Source of the DNA: Uranotaenia lowii
Lineage: Eukaryota; Arthropoda; Insecta; Diptera; Culicidae
Assembly (NCBI RefSeq): GCF_029784155.1
Contig: NC_073692.1
Coordinates: forward strand, 155,154,334 to 155,218,333
Length of the DNA stretch: 64,000 nt
Direction: 5' to 3'
The position numbers were made by a program, and so were the translations under genes. The notes beneath the pieces are model-generated. The model was not told the DNA's origin. It saw nothing but the letters and a program-made list of their open reading frames with translations, and did not search any database. Positions 53,729 through 64,000 of the stretch are shown here, piece by piece (the first letter of the stretch is position 1; each line of letters starts with the position of its first letter).

Positions 53729-56014
53729 CCAGGGCTGGAAAAAAGCAAAAAAGCACTCAAATGTCAAATTGGTCTGATTAAATCCCCTACCAGTGAGCAG
53801 GCATTGTTTCATTAGAATGATCATTATTAAAATTTTGTTTAAGTCTTTGAGAGATTTGCATTGGACAGGTTTACAAGTTTTACTGAACTGAGCATTAGGG
53901 TGTCCCAAAATTGCATAGTTTCTGGGAATCTGGGGGCTCACCCTCCAAATGGTAGATAAGGATGTGGAGAACATACTTTTGTATGGGGCCGACTAAAAAA
54001 AATCATGTTTAGAGGTTCCACAAAAGCGATCTTTGAAAAAAGTCCATTTTCGAAATATTTGATTTTAAATAAATTCTGGGTCCAACATTTTTCACAAAAT
54101 TTATATATTTTATATTTTTTAAATTTTTTTTTGGGTTAAATACTACACGTAAAAATGAAAAATGAACCAAATTCGTATCAAAATTGAAAATAAGCAAGCA
54201 ACTTTTATGAAAAAAAATTTTTTTGGTCCAAAAATTTTGTATTCAACTGACCAAAATGGGTACCTAGCGTTAAATATTTTTGATATTAATGCCATCTAAA
54301 CATGCGGATTTTTGTGCACTTAAACTTTGCTGAACAAAACATGTGGTTTGTATCAACGTGTGAAAAATTCACGATTTAATGCTTAACAAAAATCACAATT
54401 TAGGATATTTTTTATTTAATTTATCAAATTTGTCTTAATAAATACCTACTTTAAAATCAAAATACTTGCAAAAAAAGACTTTGATGGTTTAAAGAAGTCA
54501 TCAGAAGGCCATATGCCGAATTTGAGCAGAATCGGACAACAGGAAGGGGTTGCACTGAATCTCAAGTGTGAAAGGGATTCTGAGACATAGTGTTCTAAAG
54601 AAGCTTAAAAAACTGGTTTTTCATCATGCATTTTTGTCTTTACCAATCGATTGCTTGATTATGTAAGTTTTATTAAAATTTCAATTAAGACTAACATTTC
54701 ACCTGAAGACTGCAACTCGATTGGACTTAAAACAAAAAAGTTATAGCGGTTCAAAGATTGTATTTTAAAAACAAGTTGTCCTGTAAAAGCAATGAGTAAA
54801 ATGTACTCATTGAGTGTTAAACTACAATTTGCCACCGAAATACAATCTTTGAACTACCATAACTTTTTTTCGTCCAATCGAGTTGCAGTCTTCAGGTGAA
54901 ATGTTAGTCTTAATTTAAATTTTAATATAATCAACATAATTTAGCAATCGATTGGTAAAGAAAAAAAATAATAAAACAACCAGTTTTTTATGCTTCTTCA
55001 GAACACAATATCTCAGAATCCCTTTCACACTTGAGATTCAGTGCAATCCTTCCTGTTGTCAAATTTAGCTCAAATTTGGCATATGACCTCCTGATGATTC
55101 CCCTAAACCATCCAAGTTTGTTTTTTGCAAGTGTTTCGATTTTCAAATTGGTATTTAATAAAATAAACTTGATAAATTAAATAAAAAATATCATAAATTA
55201 TGATTTTCTTGATTAAACCATGAATAGCTCTTCACTCGATGATACAAACAACATGCTTTGTTCAGCAAAATTTAAGTGCACAAAAATCCGCATCTTTTGA
55301 TGGCATTGATATCAAAAATATTTAACGCTAGGTACACATTTTGGTCAGTTGAATTCAAAATTTTTGGGCTCAAAAAAATTTTTTTTTCTTAAAAATGGAT
55401 TGCTTATTGTCAATTTTGATACGAATTTGGTTCATTTTTCATTTTTTACGTGTAGTATTTAAACCAAAAAAAATTTTTAAAAATATAAAATATATATGTT
55501 TTGTAAATATTTTTGGACCCAGAATTTATTTAAAATCAAATATTTTGAAAATGGACTTTTTTCAAAGATCGCTCTTTCGGAACCTCTAAACATGATTTTT
55601 TTAGTCGGCCCCATACAAAAGTTTGTTCTCCACATCCTAATCTACCATTAGGAAGGTGAGCTCCCAGATTCCCAGAAACTATGCAATTTTGGGACACCGT
55701 ACTAAGCATGCCTCATCTATAAAACAATAGTTTTGTTGATGTTGTTTGATTCCGGAACGAGTTTTTATCATAAACGATTGCAACTCTTTTCAAAAAGTTC
55801 TCAGTTTTCTGTCGAATAGTAAAAAAACGCTGCAAAAATGCTGCAACGAATTTCTATTTGCCTGACCTAGGTTTGGAGCGATTTGTGCTTTCTTTTATAC
55901 GCCAATCACCAAAACGACAATGGACATTTCTAAGTCATTTGGCATCACGAGACAAAATTTCAACTTTCCCGATTTCTTTTGGTGATTTTTTCAGGTTAAA
56001 AAATCGTAACTTTG
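53729..56014. mobile_element. 2.3-kb insertion with 14-bp target duplication, containing a 1.8-kb palindrome
   Basis: TTTAATGTCAATAT occurs at 53715-53728 and 56015-56028, bounding the insert within the hAT-type MITE. The part at about 55946-55994 duplicates about 53497-53543 in direct orientation (ATCACGAGACAAAATTTCAA onwards); the latter lies outside the insert. No coding sequence is recognised. Confidence 0.65.
53899..55698. mobile_element. 1.8-kb imperfect palindrome (foldback element)
   Basis: The whole segment is a near-continuous inverted repeat with arms of about 900 bp. The outermost ends are GGTGTCCCAAAATTGCATAG and its complement CTATGCAATTTTGGGACACC. The centre is CAATGAGTA-AAATG-TACTCATTG (54790-54812), leaving only a few unpaired bases. 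The arms differ by scattered substitutions and small indels, which argues against an assembly artefact. TA borders both ends, fitting a mariner-like target, but no transposase is present. A lone arm fragment is at 237-386. Confidence 0.88.
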
Positions 56015-56233
56015 TTTAATGTCAATATAAATTTCGGATTTCTAAGTGTAGATTGAAAAAATGTGATAAGATTAGTAAGGTTAACTGATTTTCCTCACAA
56101 AAAGGATAAAAGATCCATTTTTTTCATGAACTTTAGATGAAACTTAAGGAAATAGCGTAACTGAAAATCATCACACAATTTTTGGGTTAAACCACAGAGA
56201 TTCAGATTTTTTTTCGGCAACCTTGCCCTAAAC

Positions 56234-57257
56234 CAAGTCCGATTAAGCTGAAATTTTGCTCAGTTCAATTTTGCTAGCATTTGAGCATTTTTTTCTATAA
56301 AATGATTATGATCGGTTTTAGAAATGCGATGGTGTAATTTTTCCCATAGATCCATTAACGCCCTAATTTACATACTGATACATATGTAGCTATTCTTAGA
56401 AAAAAGGAAAATATTTATGCTAAAACGTTTCCATTAGGTTGGAAACAGTTCATACAAACAGTCCCGAAAATGTTGGCTTTTTTTTTCTAAAGTACCCACA
56501 CAGTCAGTCCGTTAGCGTCTCCCTAATTTGTGGAAAATCCTACCCACCGAGTAGAAATAATCCACGTCAAATTCAGTCCAGTACCCGGTGCTAGCCAGCC
56601 AGGTACCTACACTTAACGCTCTCTCTTTCTCTCTCTCTTTCCTGGATGGTGATGGCAAAGCACCTTTTTGTGCTTTTTTCTGTTACACCTCCACCCAGTT
56701 TGTGGTAGGTACTAGCTAGCACGTGGTGGAACTCTGTTGTTGACATAGCCAACAAACCCAGTCGGGAGCGATGATGAAAAAAAAAGAAAAACGGAACGGA
56801 AAAACAGAATACTGTGTCAGTTACAAAATGTGTGTGAGTGGGGCGTGTAAAATAAAACTAATTTGCTGGAACATTTGAATTGATTACTCCACTCGAGGGA
56901 TGGTAAATGTTCCGGAGTTTAGGTGCTATTTGCATCCGCCCGCTGATGCTGCTGGTGGAAAATTAACCAATTGAATCCAGTTTTATTGGGGTTTTATTGT
57001 GATAAATTTGTACCATAAAATCATACATTGTCGTTTACTGCTACGGCGTAAGTGGGAATAGATTGTTGCATTTTTTTAGTGATTACTCGTGGCTCAGAAA
57101 TGGCCTACACTTTCTAGTTTCTGTTCACTAGTCAATACTTATATTCAGGTATATTCTGAAGGATCCTTTTATAACATATATCGATGTAACTCTAGAATAA
57201 ACCTATGGAAAACTATTGATGACATCATGAATAACTAAATGGAACTTGAGATTCATG
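56234..57257. other. Intergenic DNA, no gene seen
   Basis: Contains a CTCTCTCTTTCTCTCTCTCTTT pyrimidine run (about 56617-56639) and moderately GC-rich sequence at 56500-56960. No protein-like frame. Confidence 0.35.
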
Positions 57258-58790
57258 ATACATGAGACAAGTGACAAGGGACAAGAGACAAGAGGCAAGA
57301 GACAAGAGACAAGAGACAAGAGACAAGAGACAAGAGACAAGAGACAAGAGACAAGAGACAAGAGACAAGAGACAAGAGACAAGAGACAAGAGACAAGAGA
57401 CAAGAGACAAGAGACAAGAGACAAGAGACAAGATACAAGAGACAAGAGACAAGAGACAAGAGACAAGAGACAAGAGACAAGAGACAAGAGACAAGAGACA
57501 AGAGACAAGAGACAAGAGACAAGAGACAAGAGACAAGAGACAAGAGACAAGAGACAAGATCCAAGAGACAAGATCCAAGAGACAAGAGACAAGAGACAAG
57601 AGACAAGAGACAAGAGACAAGAGACAAGAGACAATAGACAAGAGACAAGAGACAAGAGACAAGAGACAAGAGACAAGAGACAAGAGACAAGAGACAAGAG
57701 ACAAGAGACAAGAGACAAGAGACAAGAGACAAGAGACAAGAGACAAGAGACAAGAGACAAGAGACAAGAGACAAGAGACAAGAGACAAGAGACAAGAGAC
57801 AAGAGACAAGAGACAAGAGACAAGAGACAAGAGACAAGAGACAAGGGACAAGGGACAAGAGACAAGAGACAAGAGACAAGAGACAAGAGACAAGAGATAA
57901 GAGACAAGAGATAAGAGACAAGAGACAAGAGACAAGAGACAAGAGACAAGAGACAAGAGACAAGAGACAAGAGACAAGAGACAAGAGACAAGAGACAAGA
58001 GACAAGAGACAAGAGACAAGAGACAAGAGACAAGAGACAAGAGACAAGAGACAAGAGACAAGAGACAAGAGACAAGAGATAAGAGATAAGAGAAAAGAGA
58101 CAAGAGACAAGAGACAAGAGACAAGAGACAAGAGACAAGAGACAAGAGACAAGAGACAAGAGACAAGAGACAAGAGACAAGAGACAAGAGACAAGAGACA
58201 AGAGACAAGAGACAAGAGACAAGAGACAAGAGACAAGAGACAAGAGACAAGAGACAAGAGACAAGAGACAAGAGACAAGAGACAAGAGACAAGAGACAAG
58301 AGACAAGAGACAAGAGACAAGAGACAAGAGACAAGAGACAAGAGACAAGAGACAAGAGACAAGAGACAAGAGACAAGAGACAAGAGACAAGAGACAAGAG
58401 ACAAGAGACAAGAGACAAGAGACAAGAGACAAGAGACAAGAGACAAGAGACAAGAGACAAGAGACAAGAGACAAGAGACAAGAGACAAGAGACAAGAGAC
58501 AAGAGACAAGAGACAAGAGACAAGAGACAAGAGACAAGAGACAAGAGACAAGAGACAAGAGACAAGAGACAAGAGACAAGAGACAAGAGACAAGAGACAA
58601 GAGACAAGAGACAAGAGACAAGAGACAAGAGACAAGAGACAAGAGACAAGAGACAAGAGACAAGAGACAAGAGACAAGAGACAAGAGACAAGAGACAAGA
58701 GACAAGAGACAAGAGATAAGAAACAAGAGACAAGTGACGAGAGAAAACAGGCAAGAGACAACAGACAAGAGACAACGGAAAAACGACAAG
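57258..58790. repeat. Heptanucleotide satellite (AGACAAG)n, over 200 copies
   Basis: About 1.5 kb of tandem AGACAAG with few substitutions (for example ATACAAG, ATCCAAG, GGACAAG and ATAAGAG variants), breaking down in the last ~60 bp. Since 7 is not divisible by 3, each frame reads the same heptapeptide (RDKRQET on plus, LSLVSCL on minus). Three minus-strand frames are therefore open for more than 500 codons. These are not genes. Confidence 0.97.
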
Positions 58791-61700
58791 AGACATAAGA
58801 CATGAGACATGAAACATATGAGTCATAAGGTGAATAAGACCGATCTCACATCTAATCTCTCACATCTCACTTCTCATTTCCCCCTTCTCACTTATCAAAT
58901 CTTACTGTTCACGTCTTACCTCAGCTAACATGAAATAGTATTAGAAATGACAATCAAAATCGACTATTGAGACATTTTCAATAACCATCGTAAACACGTT
59001 GGTATTGAGTAATTTTCTATCATTCATTTACGACAATCTAAAATAAAAGTGAACAGATTAACGATAAATGAGCGGTCCTTCAATTGACACCCGATCTCTC
59101 CCTTTCTTCCTTTGACCGGTTCGTAAAAAGTAAATCTCGCCTATAGAGCTATAGCGTGGATGATATCATCTGATAAGTTGACATCGTGGTAAGATATCAG
59201 ACAGTGAATTCGGAGGACTGGAGTTCAAATCTCGGTCGAGGAAATTTTTTTCGTTCTACTCTAATAACTTAAATCGTTTATTTTGCTTTTTGTAAGGAAA
59301 TCGAATCGTTGGAATCTTGTCATTGTAGATATATCGTCTCCACTTTTGAAGCTTTATGCCTTTTATGGTTTTAGTTTTAAAAATTCATTTCCTTATTTAA
59401 TGTGCATTTTTGGTATTGTTACTTTTTCTGGCTGAATTTGAATTTTGAAATCCCCCCCTCCCATGGACGGGTCCTTCGCACGGGTCTGCTTCCAGCAAAC
59501 ACGAGAGCAGTGCCCTAATTCCACAACCCTATGGTAACAAATCTAGTTCATTGGCAAGGGCCAAGTGGTACCAATCGATCGAACTGTCGTTTTCAACCCC
59601 CATTGCTAAAATCCACTTCCTGAATGTGACAATGATTTACAAATTAGTTTGAAAACCGAATTGGTGGAACACATTCCACCCATTCGAATGAGGCTGCCGA
59701 ATGTACATAACCAGTAGGTATACCAACAATGTGCAGCTGGATGCTGTCAATCTATGCTAAATTTGTGTGCCGATCAATTTGCTTTTCGTTTGCTTGCGCC
59801 ACCATTAGGGTGGTTCAATGTATCTATTATTTTTTTTGGCTCCAAAGCAAAGCCTCGAATTTCCAACTCTGGACTTTTCGTCATAAACATTTGTTTTTTT
59901 TTTTATCTTAAAACTGAAACTCAAGTTCCGTTACCTCGTTTGAAAAGTGACCATTGATTCAGAATAAAAGTCAACGAAAGACAAAATAAACATTGACAAG
60001 ACATGACAATGACGATCGACGTGTCCAGTAGTACAGTGTGTAGAGTGCTCTTTTTCCAATTAATTATATTAAGCCAATACATGGGGCAACACATTTCGCG
60101 ACAACAACGCACACAATTCTGCGCTGAACCATCCTTCCGGTTGGCATGCTTTCGCGGGGTACATGTCGAATTTAACTTCCGAATCCGGCTAATAAAACGT
60201 AAAATTAACACACAATGACGTAGAATCAATTTCCTCCACCAATCACACATTCCGGCAATCGGGCTTACTGGGTGACATTCTATAACTGATTGGTGAAGTC
60301 AAATACATGGCCCGGTGTTGTTGTTCGATGAAATTATAACAGGAAAAATCGTTTACCAAACAAAAATGCTCTGTTTTGTCGATAAATATGGTGCAAATTT
60401 TGAAAAATAATCTGGAAAATCCTTAAGCATTTTACAGAAAAAGCTTAAAGCTTGAAAATTTGAATTTTCTTGGCCATTGAATGCAAAAACTGATCTCCTA
60501 AAACTTGTGCTTGGTATTCTGAACAGGTGGACTGTATATTTATAAATTTCCATGCACATCCCAATGAAACTCTCAAAACTGTCCCAAACATCTGATAGAC
60601 ATTTTCCCAATGCTCAGCCCGATTAAACTTCCCAGTAGGAAAACTGCAAATTATCGTATCAGTTCTGGAGATCATATCGTTTAATGAACTGTTGCAACAT
60701 TTTACCCAGTTGCATAGAAACACTGCACATACCATAGCTACATATGGCCTTTTCTCCCTAGTTTCCAGTAAAAGTTAGTGGACGTCGATTGGGTTAAAAA
60801 AGTGACATAAGGCAAACCATATCTACTACATCATATGAGTCACTTATGCTGTCAGGAAGCTTGTCAGTTTGCAGTTATTGCGGAACACATGCTGATAATA
60901 TGTGTACAACCCCATGTAATGTTTCCCTGGGAAACAAAAGCGAGAGAAAGTTCAAACTTCGGCTGCCACCGAGTGGAGCAGCTATTTTGCTATGTTAGTT
61001 TTTCCGGTGTCAGTTTTTTCCCGGGTATGAGTCCATTTTTTTTTGTTTCTTCTCTTTAAAATTGGAATGTTGTTATCAAACCATTCGCTGCCATTTCTAC
61101 GTCATATTGAAAGGAAAAACATGCTCGCGGAAGTTGAAATTTTTTAATGTGGTTTGCTGGAAATTGAGCCCAAAGTTGACTGTTCGGTATTGAAGCAAAG
61201 AATGCTGTTTCGAGTATCTGAGAAAAATTAAAAGCTTTTTCGATATTTTTTTAGCTTTAAAATCGTTTGAAATTATTTTTTCAAACTAAGGGTCTAAGAG
61301 TGGAAGATAGGAATCCACAAATCTAGAGCTTGATTTGAATATGGCTAACAAATAAAACATACTTTATCAAATTATGGTACACTTATCCATACTCATGGAA
61401 AGTACAATTTTTGATCTAGGACATCGGTAGACCCTGAACAAACATGATTGCAGCTCGCGCCCTTCCGATTAAAAGCTTAACGTTCCCGCATGAGCACTGT
61501 TCTGTTTCAAATCCCATACTTTTTTCACTAATAAAAGCTAAATCCAATAAGCAACAACCAACAAAAAACACCGGTATCGAGTAAGTAAAATTTAACTGTG
61601 TACCGGCTCGATATTCCCCCCGCAAAACGAAATCTCTCTGCACCGCATCAATTCTGAAATTGCAGAGATTGTCCTGCGCCGCACCACATCATGCATACCA

Positions 61701-61886
61701 ACTACAAGAACGCTTTGTTAGCGGTCTCAGGAATGGGGCGGCCAGACCAGAAGTTCAATTCAAAATATTTAATGAATAAAAATTGGACCATGCGAAACAT
61801 CTGCTGCAGTTTCACGCAATCGGCTGAACAGATTCTACTATTAAAGAATATAAATTGAGACGTGTCGATTTGGAATAGTGCATGTT
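58791..61886. other. Long stretch with no recognised gene
   Basis: No convincing coding sequence on either strand. A tRNA-like sequence is at about 59175-59245. Several higher-GC patches (59450-59720, 60010-60300) could be conserved non-coding DNA, but nothing in the sequence itself proves it. Confidence 0.35.
59170..59250 (+). other. tRNA-like sequence (SINE head or pseudo-tRNA)
   Basis: ACATCGTGGTAAGATATCAG resembles an A box, and 30-40 bp downstream GGAGTTCAAATCTCGG resembles a B box, followed by GAGGAAATTTTTTT. No cloverleaf with seven-base acceptor pairing could be drawn. Confidence 0.4.
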
Positions 61887-61890
61887 TTAA

Positions 61891-62107
61891 CACGTTCGTC
61901 GCCACGCTCATTTTGGTTGTTTTACTTGCCGGGCCCAAAGAAAATCTCGGAGCAAGAATGCAACCAGGGAGAACTCCACTATTTGTAACGTGTGGCTAAA
62001 CTGAGCGCCTAACTTGAGTGAGAGAGCGTCACATGCTTTTTGATGTGACGGGGCCTCCCAGGAAATACACCCGTCACCCGAATATGGGTGCCAGTGCGAC
62101 GAACATG
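61891..62107. mobile_element. 217-bp TTAA-flanked MITE, copy 1
   Basis: TTAA at 61887-61890 and 62108-62111. Inverted termini CACGTTCGTCGCCA (left) and, on the opposite strand at the right, CATGTTCGTCGCACTGG. The interior has GAGAGCGTCACATGCTTTTT and GTGACGGGGCCTCCCAGGAA. TTAA targets suggest a piggyBac-type MITE. Confidence 0.83.
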
Positions 62108-62111
62108 TTAA

Positions 62112-62543
62112 ATTGGTCGAACTGGGAAAAAAGTTTCTGAGGGATTGTTATTTTGGCGACCGTCAAAAATTGATGTCTATTGATCGTCAAAAGCTACCAA
62201 AAAATAAGAATTGATTCAAACAAAATACTTATAAAGTTCACTACCTGGAGCCACTTCCATTATTTTACAATCAAATCAGATTGATGAAAGTGGCTCCAGA
62301 GAGTGATCTGCAAAAACAGATTTGGTTTGAAGAACAAATTCTTATTTGTTGGTATAGCGGCAAATATTTTTCAATTTTAAGAAATATTTTTTTACTTCAT
62401 CGGGTGAAAAAGAAGAAAAATACTACAGGAAAGTCGTTCTAAAATCATCAACAGCGAGATAATCGAAGATAGCCATAGTTCAAAATTTGAACATTTCTGT
62501 TATCCTAAGACTAATTCATGAATATTTAAATGATTTAGTATTA
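62112..62543. repeat. Spacer with an inverted TGGAGCCACTT pair
   Basis: CTGGAGCCACTTCCATT (about 62250) and AAAGTGGCTCCAGAG (about 62287) form an inverted pair separated by ~25 bp. The same 16-bp core recurs at 63577, 63811 and 63938. No gene. Confidence 0.55.
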
Positions 62544-62551
62544 GTATTTAT

Positions 62552-63129
62552 CATGCTTGGCAAAAGTCATCGTCATGAGGCGTGAAGCTGTGACTGTGAA
62601 GCCTCTTGGTCCGTCAAACTCAATTGACTGTTCCTTAACGACCAGTCACTTCGTTTGCCAGTCATTCATTCCCCAGTCATTTGAAGCTAAAAGAATTTCC
62701 TAGTCAAGCAATCGCACTCACGCGACCGATGACGAAAAAGAAACGCATTTATTATTATTGTTACTCCTGCCAGCAAGCCGAAGACGACCGAAGAGGAACA
62801 AGAAAAGCATTTATTATTATTGTTGCTCCTGCCAGCAAGCTCGTTTTCAGTTTTTTATTGCTATTGTTGCTCTCTGCCAGCAAGTCGTTCAATTAGTTGT
62901 ACCTGCCGTCAGCAGCCGATCGAAGTGTGAAAAGATTTGCCAGTCACTCTCAGGAGAAATTTTGACCTTGTGTAGGATCTTCGCCAGTCGATGATGGAGA
63001 AATGTTGATTGTTGTCGTGCTTTATCCGTCATGCGAGTAGTGAAGCTCCGTCAATTGAGAACAGTGCCAGTCGTTTGACGAAACAAAACTAGTCGGGTCA
63101 AGCGTGACGGGCGAAATTTGCCATCACTG
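62552..63129. mobile_element. 578-bp hAT-type MITE with 8-bp duplication
   Basis: An exact 8-bp GTATTTAT flanks the element (62544-62551 and 63130-63137). The left end is CATGCTTGGCAAAAGTC and the right end, on the opposite strand, CAGTGATGGCAAATTTC, of the CA--TGGCAAA type common in hAT elements. GCCAGTC words are frequent in the interior, and a ~60-bp block with TTTATTATTATTGTTRCTCC and TGCCAGCAAG is tandemly duplicated at about 62746 and 62809. Confidence 0.82.
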
Positions 63130-63137
63130 GTATTTAT

Positions 63138-63350
63138 TTCAATAAAAGACGTTACAGACCTAATCATGAAGCAATTTTCGCATAGAATTTTTTTTTACAC
63201 TTCATTTTTGTATACGTCAAGTACCCTTGGCCTGAGAATAACAGTGACCCATGAATAAAACATCAAAGATGTTTGTAAAATTATGAAAACGCAATATTTG
63301 CATGGATTTATCTCAAGTTCAAGCTATTCTTTTTTTTTTAATCAATTTTT
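63138..63350. other. Spacer between hAT-type and TTAA MITEs
   Basis: AT-rich sequence with an AATAAAAGACG word just after the hAT duplication. No gene. Confidence 0.35.
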
Positions 63351-63354
63351 TTAA

Positions 63355-63549
63355 CACGTTCACGTGATGGCTGTATTTCCTGGGAGGCCCCGTCACATCA
63401 AAAACGTGTGACGCTCTCTTACTCATATTAGTCGTTCAGTTTAGCCACACGATGCAAAGCTGGGAGCTTTCCTTCTTTATTTTGTTGCTCCAAGAATTTC
63501 TTTAGGCCTGGCTAGTAAAACTACCAAAATGAGCATGGCGACGAACGTG
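63355..63549. mobile_element. 195-bp TTAA-flanked MITE, copy 2 (opposite orientation)
   Basis: TTAA at 63351-63354 and 63550-63553. The termini CACGTTCACGTGATGGC and (opposite strand) CACGTTCGTCGCCATGC match copy 1 inverted, as does the interior CCTGGGAGGCCCCGTCACAT. It is the same family as 61891-62107 in reverse orientation. Confidence 0.83.
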
Positions 63550-63553
63550 TTAA

Positions 63554-64000
63554 TTGAGTTTAGATGAGATTTTACTCTGGAGTCACTTTCAAGAAGCTGA
63601 ATTGAAGAATGGAATGAAATCACGATCAGCATGAATTAATCTCTGTTCCTTTGACTTTAAACTTAAACACGTTACCTTTAACTTTATCTACCTTAACAGA
63701 ATGAAGGCTTTGTCGTGGGAAGCATTTTATACTTAAAATATAGAAGAACTGTTGGATTACTACACAATTAATTAGAATTGGGCTATATTAAAATGCTTTT
63801 GACGTTTACTCTCTGGAGCCACTTGTTCGAAGTTTATATGACTATAAAATAATGAAAACATTATTTGTATTCATAGTATTTCAATTTTTAAAAATTGCTG
63901 ATTTCTGATGTAGGAAATTTATTGTTCCCTGCTTTACTCTCTGGAGCCACTTTTAATAAGCGACATCGAATAAAAGCACGAAATCACATTTGGCATAAAT
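63554..64000. other. Terminal segment with recurring TCTGGAGCCACTT words
   Basis: CTCTGGAGTCACTT at about 63577, CTCTCTGGAGCCACTT at about 63811 and again at about 63938 suggest a tandem or dispersed repeat continuing beyond the window. No gene. Confidence 0.45.

Larger units (their letters stand above)
53577..56225. mobile_element. Large hAT-type MITE of the CAAGGTTGCCGA family, with nested insertions
   Basis: Left end CGGGGTTGCCGA and right end TCGGCAACCTTG, flanked by near-identical octamers CCCTATAC (53569-53576) and CCCTAAAC (56226-56233). The outer parts share TCACAGAA and CACAGAATTT words with the short copy at 16797-17188. A 2.3-kb segment with its own 14-bp target duplication sits inside. 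Confidence 0.72.

Noticed and set aside
57203..58826. Three overlapping ~520-535-codon minus-strand frames repeating LSLVSCL
   Set aside because: They are the translation of a 7-bp satellite; all frames read the same heptapeptide because 7 is not a multiple of 3.

Overview
The window reads as a repeat-dense stretch of an insect nuclear genome, most likely a mosquito or another nematoceran fly. The reasons are AT-rich DNA, very short introns (58-65 bp) in three recognisable host genes, mosquito-type RTE-like and Jockey-like non-LTR retrotransposons, an ITmD37E mariner relic, tRNA-derived SINEs, and many small inverted-repeat elements. Species identity cannot be fixed from the sequence alone.

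Host genes are few and small. On the minus strand at 1691-2208 is proteasome maturation protein (POMP/UMP1). On the plus strand at 5945-6672 is a compact transformer-2-like splicing factor: a Tra2-type RRM and linker between two Arg-rich tails, 199 aa, two short introns. On the minus strand at 17921-18503 are the two C-terminal exons of OHCU decarboxylase, the last step of the uricase pathway to S-allantoin. A decayed coding sequence lies at 4166-4753, and there are unrecognised coding-like patches at 5188-5388 and 38770-38931. The genes share no pathway and are not an operon.

Nearly everything else is mobile or tandem DNA. 7970-10161 is a 5'-truncated RTE-like retrotransposon with an open reverse transcriptase frame and a 9-bp target duplication. 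11380-12985 is a 57-bp satellite and 13985-14650 a 24-bp GC-rich array split by a MITE. 20459-21900 is an insertion carrying what looks like a retroelement polyprotein C-terminus. 23962-32690 holds two head-to-tail copies of a large unclassified element made of ~145-bp internal repeats, joined by a (TA)n tract and containing many nested insertions, including an inverted SINE. 33306-36436 holds two long MITEs. 36940-37402 is a dead ITmD37E transposase. 40890-46980 is an unclassified repeat element containing a nearly full-length but frameshifted RTE-like element (42532-45868). 50085-53400 is a Jockey-like relic. 53577-56225 is a three-level nest whose core is a 1.8-kb imperfect palindrome. 57258-58790 is a ~1.5-kb heptanucleotide satellite. 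61891-63549 has two TTAA-flanked MITEs around a hAT-type MITE.

The insertion order can be read in many places from target-site duplications that remain exact, so the window is a layered record of transposition. No CRISPR array, rRNA operon or canonical functional tRNA gene was found. The most unusual items are the divergent tra2-like gene, the 1.8-kb palindrome (a possible hairpin-RNA source), the perfect 28-bp hairpin at 7138-7248, and the nested insertions.
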